Positions 25,385-32,817 of a stretch of DNA of 64,000 bases are shown in pieces. Each line of letters starts with the position of its first letter. The first letter of the stretch is position 1. Source of the stretch: Nocardioides panzhihuensis (lineage in GTDB: Bacteria; Actinomycetota; Actinomycetes; Propionibacteriales; Nocardioidaceae); the NCBI RefSeq assembly GCF_013408335.1, contig NZ_JACBZR010000001.1, positions 5,853,501 through 5,917,500 of the forward strand. Reading direction: 5' to 3'. The translations under genes and the position numbers were made by a program. The notes under the pieces were generated by a model that saw only the letters and a program-made list of their open reading frames with translations, was not told where the DNA came from and searched no databases.

Positions 25385-26110
25385 ATGAGCTGCAGTCCGG
25401 CGTCGTTCCTTGAGGCGACTGAGTTCCTCGACATCGAGCACGAAGACATCCGCGCCTTCACCGAGGCCACCGTTGGTGACGCGTCCGGCGACAGGGAAAA
25501 GGCGAGGCGCCTCTTCGCTGCCGTCCGGGACCAAGTCTGGTACGACCCCTACACCGTTTCGGCCGACCCCGCCCACTACCGCGCGAGTTTCGTCCTCCAA
25601 GCGGGCCGTGCCTATTGCGTCCCGAAAGCGGTCCTCTTGACCGCAGTGTGCCGTGCAGCGGGAATTCCAGCGCGGTTGGGGTTCGCTGATGTGCGCAACC
25701 ATCTGCAGACCGAATCACTGCGAAAGCTCATGGGCGGCACCGACCTGTTCGTCTATCACGGATACAGCAGTCTCCACATCGACGGGAGATGGCTCAAGGC
25801 CACCCCGGCATTCAACGTCGAACTATGCGCTCGTTTCGGCGTTCCACCTGTGGAGTTCGACGGCGAGCACGACGCGCTCATGCACGCTTTCACTGGGGAC
25901 GGAACCCAGCACATGGAGTACGTCCGCGAGCGCGGCGTCTATGACGACCTTCCCCTGGCCGCGATCCTGACCGAGCTTCGGAACACCTATGGATCGATGG
26001 TCGAGGCCTCGCCGCAGGCGATCGACGACGCCTTCACCGCAAAGCCCGCCAGCCAGGTCAAACCCGGTGGATCCTCACGCCGGTCCACTTCGCCTCAGGA
26101 GGATCAATGA
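25385..26110 (+). CDS. transglutaminase-like (cysteine protease fold) protein
   Basis: 241 residues. The core matches the bacterial transglutaminase-like superfamily: the catalytic Cys in RAYCVPKAVLLTAVCRAAGI, then PARLGFADVRNHL, and the His/Asp pair in VYHGYSSLHIDGRWLKATPA. Members act as cysteine peptidases, amide-forming or ester-hydrolysing enzymes. Here it is embedded in a lipid operon and overlaps the aldehyde dehydrogenase by 4 bp, so it might make or break an amide in a lipid product. No signal peptide is present, so it acts in the cytosol. The exact reaction is unknown. Confidence 0.8.
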   Translation: MSCSPASFLEATEFLDIEHEDIRAFTEATVGDASGDREKARRLFAAVRDQVWYDPYTVSADPAHYRASFVLQAGRAYCVPKAVLLTAVCRAAGIPARLGFADVRNHLQTESLRKLMGGTDLFVYHGYSSLHIDGRWLKATPAFNVELCARFGVPPVEFDGEHDALMHAFTGDGTQHMEYVRERGVYDDLPLAAILTELRNTYGSMVEASPQAIDDAFTAKPASQVKPGGSSRRSTSPQEDQ

Positions 26111-27639
26111 CCACCACAACGACCTCAAATAGCGCACTCGAGGTGCGCAACCCGTCCGACGGTCAGCTGGTGGGAACCGTGTCCGTTGACGACCGTGACG
26201 CTGTGAACCGCCGCGCCACGCAGCTCCGGCTGGCCCAACGTGCATGGGCCGAGGCTGGTCCGCGGCAGCGCTCCAAGTGGCTGCGCCTCTGGCGCGACTG
26301 GATCCTCACGCACTCCGATGAGCTCACCGACCTGCTGCAGGCCGAGACAGGCAAGGTTCGTCCGGACGCGCTCGTAGAGACGACCGCCTCGTGCGAGTTC
26401 ATCACCTACTACGCCGACCATGCCGAGGAGTTCCTCGCCGACGAACGGGTCAAGACCGCGGGTCTACTCAGCCTGCCGAAACGACTGTCCAAGATCTACC
26501 AGCCCTACCCACTCGTCGGTCTGATCACCCCGTGGAACTTCCCGATCACCCTGTTCCTCATGGACGCAGCCCCCGCACTGGCTGCCGGTTGCGCGGTACT
26601 GGCGAAGCCCTCAGAAGAGACACCGCTGACCTGCGCGCGGGTCATCGACGGCTGGCGCGAGATCGGCGCGCCACCCGTTCTCGCACATGTCACAGGAGCC
26701 GGCGACACTGGTGCCGCAGTGGTGGATGCCGCCGACTTCGTCCAGTTCACGGGCTCGACAGCGACAGGGCGCCAGGTCGCCCTCCGCTGTGCTGAGCAGT
26801 TGAAACCGGTGAGTCTGGAGCTGGGCGGCAAGGATCCGGCGATCGTGCTGGAGGACGCCGATCTCGCTCGAGCGGTCGAGGGCGTCGCCTGGGGTGGCCT
26901 TTTCAACGCAGGGCAAGTCTGCATCTCCGTCGAACGCGTGTATGTCGTTGCTGCGGTCTACGAGGAATTCGTGGCCCGCCTGACACAGCGCGTGCAGTCC
27001 CTGACCCAGGGGGCGGATGCCGGCAACGATGTTGGTGCGATGGTCACCGCGAGACAAGTTGACATCGCGGATCGCCACGTCAGCGAGGCGGTGGCCGCGG
27101 GAGCGAAGGTAGTGGCCGGCGGCAAGCGGGGTGCGGCCGGGAACTACTACACGCCAACGGTTCTTGTCGACGTGGATCACACGATGTCCTGCATGACCGA
27201 GGAGACCTTCGGACCCACGATCCCGGTGATGTGCGTCGCCGACGAAGAAGAGGCCATCCGACTGGCCAACGACTCGACGTACGGATTGTCGGCGACCGTG
27301 TGGACTCGTGATCGTGCTCGCGCCCGCCGTGTCGCACGGCGCCTGGAGGCCGGCGCGGTCAACATCAACGATGTCTTCAGCAACCTCTTCGCGATGACGT
27401 TGCCTCATAGTGGCTGGAAGGCCTCCGGGATGGGCGCCCGGCTCGGAGGAGCCGACGGGCTGCACAAGTACTGCCGCGTCCGAGCGGTCACCGAGCCGCG
27501 ACTTCCAGTCCTGGCAAGAGAGCTCACGTGGTACCCGTACTCCGCCTGGCGTACGGCCATCACCGCAAAGATCATGCGCGCAGCAGCCGGACGCGGCCTG
27601 AGTCAACGCCTCGGCCAGAACAAGGAGCACCGCAGATGA
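26107..27639 (+). CDS. aldehyde dehydrogenase (succinate-semialdehyde/fatty aldehyde type)
   Basis: 510 residues. Full ALDH domain: the LITPWNFPITLF nucleotide-binding segment, FTGSTATGRQVA, the general base Glu238 in SLELGGKDPAIV and the nucleophile Cys272 in NAGQVCISVERVY, then EETFGPTIPV. The C-terminus is about 30 residues longer than usual, ending in a basic tail, and might associate with the membrane. It would oxidise an aldehyde, probably from the CYP153 alcohol product, to the acid with NAD(P). It overlaps both neighbours by 4 bp. Confidence 0.92.
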   Translation: MTTTTTSNSALEVRNPSDGQLVGTVSVDDRDAVNRRATQLRLAQRAWAEAGPRQRSKWLRLWRDWILTHSDELTDLLQAETGKVRPDALVETTASCEFITYYADHAEEFLADERVKTAGLLSLPKRLSKIYQPYPLVGLITPWNFPITLFLMDAAPALAAGCAVLAKPSEETPLTCARVIDGWREIGAPPVLAHVTGAGDTGAAVVDAADFVQFTGSTATGRQVALRCAEQLKPVSLELGGKDPAIVLEDADLARAVEGVAWGGLFNAGQVCISVERVYVVAAVYEEFVARLTQRVQSLTQGADAGNDVGAMVTARQVDIADRHVSEAVAAGAKVVAGGKRGAAGNYYTPTVLVDVDHTMSCMTEETFGPTIPVMCVADEEEAIRLANDSTYGLSATVWTRDRARARRVARRLEAGAVNINDVFSNLFAMTLPHSGWKASGMGARLGGADGLHKYCRVRAVTEPRLPVLARELTWYPYSAWRTAITAKIMRAAAGRGLSQRLGQNKEHRR

Positions 27640-28469
27640 CGCACGCCACTTCCTTCCCCGCCAAGACGATCGCGATCACTGGAGGCGCCCGTGGCATCGG
27701 CTACCAGACGGCGAAGGAGCTGACCGAACGCGGCCACCGCGTTGCCATCGGCGACATCGACGAGGCCCGTATCAAGAAAGCGGCGGACGAGCTCGGTATC
27801 TCTGTTGTGGGCCATCTCGACGTCACCCACCCCGACTCGTTCCGGGCGTTCCTCGACATGGTGGAGGAACAGCTTGGCCCCCTCGATGTGCTGGTCAACA
27901 ACGCGGGCATCATGCCCACCGGACACGCTCACGAGGAGGACGACGCCGTCACCCGGCGACAGGTGGAGATCAACGTCCTCGGAGTGATCTTCGGGACCAA
28001 GCTCGCCCTCCAGCGGATGCTGCCGCGGCGGGCCGGACACATCATCAACACCGCATCGCTGGCCGGGGAACTGCCCGTGCCTGGCCTGGCTACCTACTGC
28101 GCCACCAAGTTCGCAGTCATCGGATTCACCGAGGCAGCACGGCAGGAGTACCGCAAGTCCGGGATCCAACTGTCCACCGTGCGACCGACATTCACCAACA
28201 CCGAGCTCGTCGCCGGCACGGCCGGAGCCAAGGGGCTGCGCAACGCCGAACCCGAAGAGATTGCTCGCGCGACAGCCGAGCTGATCGAGCATCCCCGTCC
28301 CTTCGTACGGGTCACTCGCCTCGCCGGCGGCATGGTCGCAGCGATGAAGTTCGTGCCCGGACGGGTGGCGTCCGCGCTCGGCTCTGTCCTGGGCACGGAC
28401 TCGGTCTTCCTCGACGACGTCGACATGGTCGCCCGCCAGACGTACCTCGACCGCATTCGGAACAACTGA
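27636..28469 (+). CDS. short-chain dehydrogenase/reductase (SDR)
   Basis: 277 residues from the ATG at 27636 in an ATGA overlap with the ALDH. The Rossmann motif TGGARGIG, the NNAGI motif and the catalytic Ser-Tyr-Lys set (IINTASLAGELPVPGLATYCATK) are complete. The classical SDR core is followed by a C-terminal extension of about 40 residues (AGGMVAAMKFVPGRVASAL), as in SDRs acting on lipids. It is likely to oxidise an alcohol to an aldehyde or to reduce a keto group in the pathway; the direction is unknown. Confidence 0.92.
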   Translation: MTHATSFPAKTIAITGGARGIGYQTAKELTERGHRVAIGDIDEARIKKAADELGISVVGHLDVTHPDSFRAFLDMVEEQLGPLDVLVNNAGIMPTGHAHEEDDAVTRRQVEINVLGVIFGTKLALQRMLPRRAGHIINTASLAGELPVPGLATYCATKFAVIGFTEAARQEYRKSGIQLSTVRPTFTNTELVAGTAGAKGLRNAEPEEIARATAELIEHPRPFVRVTRLAGGMVAAMKFVPGRVASALGSVLGTDSVFLDDVDMVARQTYLDRIRNN

Positions 28470-28521
28470 CCCCCAACTCCAGAACCATTCGGCACGAAGA
28501 GCACAAAGAGAAGGACGCCAC

Positions 28522-29589
28522 ATGCCCGTCAATGCCTTCATCCAGGACTACCCCCATCGACTGGGGGGACACTGCGGCTCCGGTGCGATGCGCGATCTGC
28601 TGCACTGGCACGGTCTGGGATGGGATGGACCGCCCAATGAGGGCCTGGTCTTCACGCTCGGCGGCGCTCTAGGGCTCTCGTTCCTCCGGTCGAGCGAACT
28701 CTTCCCCCCGCTGTACCTGGTGGGGCGAGGTGCTGACTTCGAAATCGATCTACCGACGCGACTGGGCGGTGTCGTGCAGGTCCTTACCACCGACGATCCC
28801 GCCGAGGGATGGTCGTGGGTCCGTAACGAACTCGACGCCGGTCGACCCAGCCTGATTTGGGGAGACATCGCCGAACTTCCGTACCTCCGTGTCCAGCTGC
28901 AGATGAGCCGTCACGACATCGTCGTCATCGGCTACGACGAAGACGAACAACTCGCCTACGTCGTGGACAACGACCGCGCCGAGGTGCAGAAGGTGCCTTT
29001 GGACGCCTTGGCCCGGGCACGGTCCTCAACGGCATTCCCACAACCCACGCGTCACTGCACGTACCGCATCACCTGGCCGCCGTCCCTGCCCGCCATCGAG
29101 GAAGCCGCCGCGGGCGCGTTCATCCGGTGTGCCGGCAACATGCGCGATCCGTCACAACACAGCATTGCCGGCCCCGCCACAGCCGCGGTCGGTGCCGAAG
29201 GCCTGAAGGCGGTTGCTCTGTTCGCTGACGACATCGCGACCTGGGCGGAACTTCCCGACGACGAACTCGGACTCTTGTTGTTCAGCCTGGGTGCCTTCAT
29301 CGAGAAGGCAGGCACCGGCGGCGGGCTCTTTCGGCGACTGCTCGCAGATGGCTGCGCAGAAGTCGCACGTCTGACCGGCGACCAGGCGACCGCTGAGGCT
29401 GCGACCGAAGCTGCCCGTTGCGCACAGGGCTGGACAGAAGCCGCCCGCGCTGCGGTCAAGCGCGACACCCACCCACGTTCGCGGATTGACGACGTGGTCC
29501 TGATGGCCAGCCGGCTACCGGAGTTGGAGTTGCGTCTCGTCGAGTCCCTGGAGTCTGCCGCAACCTCCTTGGCGGCGGCAGATGGCTGA
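28522..29589 (+). CDS. BtrH N-terminal domain / DUF4872 protein (acyltransferase-like)
   Basis: 355 residues. The first 160 residues match the BtrH_N domain (papain-like fold): GGHCGSGAMRDLLHWHG places Cys18 in the position of the nucleophile, and MSRHDIVVIGYDEDEQLAYV supplies the His. The C-terminal half matches DUF4872 (helical; IEEAAAGAFIRCAGNMRDPS). In butirosin biosynthesis BtrH transfers an acyl group from an acyl carrier protein to an aminoglycoside amine. Here it precedes an acyl-CoA ligase, so a role in moving an activated acyl chain to an amine is an attractive inference. It has its own ribosome site, AGAGAAGGA. Confidence 0.82.
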   Translation: MPVNAFIQDYPHRLGGHCGSGAMRDLLHWHGLGWDGPPNEGLVFTLGGALGLSFLRSSELFPPLYLVGRGADFEIDLPTRLGGVVQVLTTDDPAEGWSWVRNELDAGRPSLIWGDIAELPYLRVQLQMSRHDIVVIGYDEDEQLAYVVDNDRAEVQKVPLDALARARSSTAFPQPTRHCTYRITWPPSLPAIEEAAAGAFIRCAGNMRDPSQHSIAGPATAAVGAEGLKAVALFADDIATWAELPDDELGLLLFSLGAFIEKAGTGGGLFRRLLADGCAEVARLTGDQATAEAATEAARCAQGWTEAARAAVKRDTHPRSRIDDVVLMASRLPELELRLVESLESAATSLAAADG

Positions 29590-29667
29590 TCATCGCCATT
29601 GACGTTCGAAGGTCGGCTATCTCGGAACAACTGTCCGTGCGGATCCACACACGAGTGAAGGAACCTT

Positions 29668-31299
29668 ATGCAGAGCACGATGATGAACGTCCCGTTGACG
29701 ACCACAGCAATCATGCGTCACGGCGCAGGCGTGCACGGGTCTGCAACGGTGCGGACGCTGCAACCCGATGGAACCGTAAAGGTCGGCACCTTCGCCGAGG
29801 TCGGCCGTAGGGCTGCGCAGTTGGCTCACGCGTTGCGAGGCTGCGGAATCACTGGCGATGATCGGGTCGCCACCTTCATGTGGAACAACCAAGAACACGT
29901 GGAGGCGTACTTGGCGGTGCCCTCGATGGGGGCGGTGCTCCACACCCTGAACTTGCGCCTCGCCGCGGAGCAGATCACCTACATCGGCAACCACGCCGAA
30001 GATCGAGTGATCATCGCCGATGGCAGTCTCGTACCCCTCCTGGCTCCGGTGTTACCGCAGATCACCAGCGTGCACACCGTCGTGGTGACGGGCAACGTCG
30101 ATCTCACTCCGCTACGCAGCAAGGACGTCACGGTAGTGAGATACGAGGATTTCATCTCGGGTCAGCCCGAGGCCTTCGACTGGCCCGAGCTCGATGAAGG
30201 CACGGCGGCGGCCATGTGCTACACGTCCGGGACCACCGGCAATCCCAAAGGAGTCGCCTACAGTCACCGGTCGACCTACCTGCACTCCATGGCCGCCTGT
30301 CTCGCAGACGGCCTCGGTATCGGCGCCGGTGACCGCATCCTCGCGATCGTGCCCATGTTCCACGCCAACGCTTGGGGCCTGGTCTATTCCGCCTTCATGG
30401 CCGGTGCCGACCTACTCATGCCCGAGCGTTTCCTACAGGCCGAACCGCTCGTGCGCCTGATCGGTGCTGAGCGACCCACGATCGCCGGAGCAGTCCCGAC
30501 GATCTGGAACGACGTCTTGAACTTTCTGGAGTCCAACCCAAGCCACGATGTGTCCTCGCTCGGTCTTGTCGCCTGCGGTGGCTCTGCGGTGCCCCTGCAC
30601 CTCATGAAGACATTCCAAGAGAAGTACGGTGTCCAGATCGTCCAAGCATGGGGAATGACTGAGACCTCTCCGCTGGCCGCCGTCGCCCGTCCGCCCGCAT
30701 CGCTCGACCCGTCCGAGCAGTGGCAACTGCGTGCCACCCAGGGGCGTCCGGTCGCTGGAGTGGAATTGAGGATCGTCGACGATGCGGGCCGAGTGCTGCC
30801 CAACGATGGCGCGGCGGTGGGGGAGTTGCAGGTGCGCGGGCCCTGGATCAGCGGCGCCTACTACCGGGAGGAGGACGACGGAGAGAGGTTCCACGACGGG
30901 TGGTTGCGCACCGGCGACGTCGGGCGCATCAACTCACGCAGCTTCGTCACGTTGACCGACCGCACCAAGGACGTGATCAAGTCCGGAGGGGAGTGGATCT
31001 CTTCGGTTGAGCTTGAGTTGCACCTCGCCGGTCACCCCGACGTTCTGGAAGCCTCCGTGGTGGGGGTTCCGGACGCGAAGTGGCAGGAGCGGCCACTGGC
31101 CGTCATCGCCGTACGCGAGGGCAGGGAACTCACACCGGCTCAGCTTCGTGACTTCCTCGAGGACAAGGTTGCCAGGTGGTGGCTGCCGGAGCGCTGGAGC
31201 TTCGTCGCCGAGGTACCGAAGACGTCGGTCGGGAAATTCGACAAGAAGCGCCTACGCGCACTGCATGCCGACGGCGAACTGGCCGTCATCGAAGTCTGA
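29668..31299 (+). CDS. long-chain fatty acyl-CoA ligase (AMP-binding family)
   Basis: 543 residues. The ATP-binding loop YTSGTTGNPKGVAYSHRS, the A5-type motif QAWGMTETSPL, the GWLRTGDVGRIN motif and the hinge/lysine region DRTKDVIKSGGEWISSVE with the final KTSVGKFDKKRLR are all intact. It activates a fatty acid to acyl-AMP and then acyl-CoA. It lies after the oxidising genes, suggesting that it activates the acid, hydroxy-acid or diacid product. It is similar in build to medium- and long-chain FadD enzymes; chain length is unknown. Confidence 0.93.
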   Translation: MQSTMMNVPLTTTAIMRHGAGVHGSATVRTLQPDGTVKVGTFAEVGRRAAQLAHALRGCGITGDDRVATFMWNNQEHVEAYLAVPSMGAVLHTLNLRLAAEQITYIGNHAEDRVIIADGSLVPLLAPVLPQITSVHTVVVTGNVDLTPLRSKDVTVVRYEDFISGQPEAFDWPELDEGTAAAMCYTSGTTGNPKGVAYSHRSTYLHSMAACLADGLGIGAGDRILAIVPMFHANAWGLVYSAFMAGADLLMPERFLQAEPLVRLIGAERPTIAGAVPTIWNDVLNFLESNPSHDVSSLGLVACGGSAVPLHLMKTFQEKYGVQIVQAWGMTETSPLAAVARPPASLDPSEQWQLRATQGRPVAGVELRIVDDAGRVLPNDGAAVGELQVRGPWISGAYYREEDDGERFHDGWLRTGDVGRINSRSFVTLTDRTKDVIKSGGEWISSVELELHLAGHPDVLEASVVGVPDAKWQERPLAVIAVREGRELTPAQLRDFLEDKVARWWLPERWSFVAEVPKTSVGKFDKKRLRALHADGELAVIEV

Positions 31300-31354
31300 G
31301 AAGTATCGCTTCACTCGGACAACTCGAAGCCCGACGAATAGAGAAGTGACACGG

Positions 31355-32026
31355 ATGACGGCGATTGGGAAGCACAGCAACCAGATGACGCCCGTTGGCG
31401 GTAGCGAAGGCGACGTCTCCCGCGAGGGGGGAGTGATCTCTCGCTGGGCGGCGCACCTCGCCGGTCAGCGCCCGGTGGAGATCGGCCAGACGCTGCCCCC
31501 GCACTCGCCGGACTGCGCCGGATGCGGGCCGGATAATCCGGCCGGCCTGCATCTCCGTGCGGTCCGCACCGCGTCGGGAGTCGAAGCAGTCCACTGCTTC
31601 GACGAGGCGCATGTAGGAGCCCCAGGTATCGCGCATGGAGGGGCGGTCGCACTCGCGTTCGACGACTTGTTTGGGTTCGTGCTCTACACGGTCGGATCGC
31701 TCGCCGTCACTCGCAGCCTTACCGTCGAGTACCGAGCACCGTTCCGGTTGCGCCAGCCGTACACCTTCTGCGCCAACGTGGCCCAACGGGAAGGACGACG
31801 GCTGCTGCTCCACGCCGAGGCGCGGGACGACAATGGACGGAAGGTCGGATCCGCCGAGGCCACCTTCGTGGTCGTCGGTGCTGAACATTTCGCCGCGAAC
31901 GCTGGACAAGGAATGAGCCCCGGCGAATGCGACCTGCAGATGAGAGATCCGAGAGGTCCGAGCAACGTGCCCAGTTCAGTAGCGGTGTCCTACGTGCACA
32001 GCCAGCCATCGGTGGAGGTCCAGTGA
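31355..32026 (+). CDS. hotdog-fold acyl-CoA thioesterase (second PaaI-like copy)
   Basis: 223 residues. The hotdog domain (about 45-180) has CAGCGPDNPAGLHL and AHVGAPGIAHGGAVALAFDD, the same motifs as the protein at 15763. Here it carries a 40-residue N-terminal and a 40-residue C-terminal extension, both unstructured in appearance. It overlaps the acyltransferase by 4 bp (GTGA). Having both ligase and thioesterase in one operon suggests control of an acyl-CoA pool. The start at 31355 is chosen by the ATG with GAAGTGACACGG upstream. Confidence 0.85.
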   Translation: MTAIGKHSNQMTPVGGSEGDVSREGGVISRWAAHLAGQRPVEIGQTLPPHSPDCAGCGPDNPAGLHLRAVRTASGVEAVHCFDEAHVGAPGIAHGGAVALAFDDLFGFVLYTVGSLAVTRSLTVEYRAPFRLRQPYTFCANVAQREGRRLLLHAEARDDNGRKVGSAEATFVVVGAEHFAANAGQGMSPGECDLQMRDPRGPSNVPSSVAVSYVHSQPSVEVQ

Positions 32027-32817
32027 GGTTACCTGCGTTTCTACCTGGGTGGGGCGTGGCGTGGTGGATCGCGTTCTTGGTCTGCAAGCCGGCGTTGGTC
32101 TTGGTGCGCCGTCGGGACTGGCATGGCGTTGAACAGATCCCATCCAGCGGCGGCGTGGTGCTCGCCGTGAACCACGTTTCCCATGTTGACCCGCTGCTCA
32201 TTGCCGAGATGGTGCTCGCGAACGGAAGGACTCCGGCATTCCTTGCCAAGAGCAGTCTGTTCGGCGAGCGCATCGTGGGGTGGTGGTTCCGTGCCGCCGG
32301 GCATGTGGAGGTTGACCGTTCTCGTGGCGCGGACGGATTCGGCGCCGCCTTGACATCTCTCCGCGGCGGTGCGCTTCTTGTCATCTATCCCGAAGGATCG
32401 ATTACGAGAGACCCCGACGGCCGCATGATGGATCTCAAGACAGGAGCGGTGCGGCTGGCACTCGAGTCAGGAGCACCGTTGATTCCGGTGGCGCAACGAG
32501 GCGCTCAAGAGATCCTGCCCGCCTATAGCCGGCGCCCGAGGCTGTTCAAGCGGACGACCGTCAGTATCAACGTCGGTCGTCCGCTGGACCTTACCGATCT
32601 CAGAGAGCGAGGACTTGAGCCTGAAGCGGTCAGCGCAGGAACACGTCGGCTGGCCGACACGCTTGCCCGAATGTTGGAGCAATTGTCGGACGGGCGCGGC
32701 ACCGGTCTGTCTCCGTCGCTCGACTTGCACGTGGGTCGTGACGATCACAAGCGGTCACGCAACGACTTCGCCCGCCAGCAACTGCGATGCCTAGATGCGT
32801 CACAGAGCGGTCCGTAG
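32023..32817 (+). CDS. PlsC-type 1-acyl-glycerol-3-phosphate acyltransferase family protein
   Basis: 264 residues, GTG start overlapping the previous stop. The acyltransferase motifs are complete: block I NHVSHVDPLLIAEM (H-x4-D), block III VIYPEGSITRDPDG, and the intermediate FLAKSSLF and HVEVDRSRG. An N-terminal hydrophobic helix (GWGVAWWIAFLVCKPALVLV) anchors it to the membrane. It would move an acyl chain from acyl-CoA to a glycerol-phosphate or other lipid acceptor. Its stop codon directly abuts the IS1380 element, so the natural C-terminus or downstream genes may have been altered by the insertion. Confidence 0.9.
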   Translation: MRLPAFLPGWGVAWWIAFLVCKPALVLVRRRDWHGVEQIPSSGGVVLAVNHVSHVDPLLIAEMVLANGRTPAFLAKSSLFGERIVGWWFRAAGHVEVDRSRGADGFGAALTSLRGGALLVIYPEGSITRDPDGRMMDLKTGAVRLALESGAPLIPVAQRGAQEILPAYSRRPRLFKRTTVSINVGRPLDLTDLRERGLEPEAVSAGTRRLADTLARMLEQLSDGRGTGLSPSLDLHVGRDDHKRSRNDFARQQLRCLDASQSGP

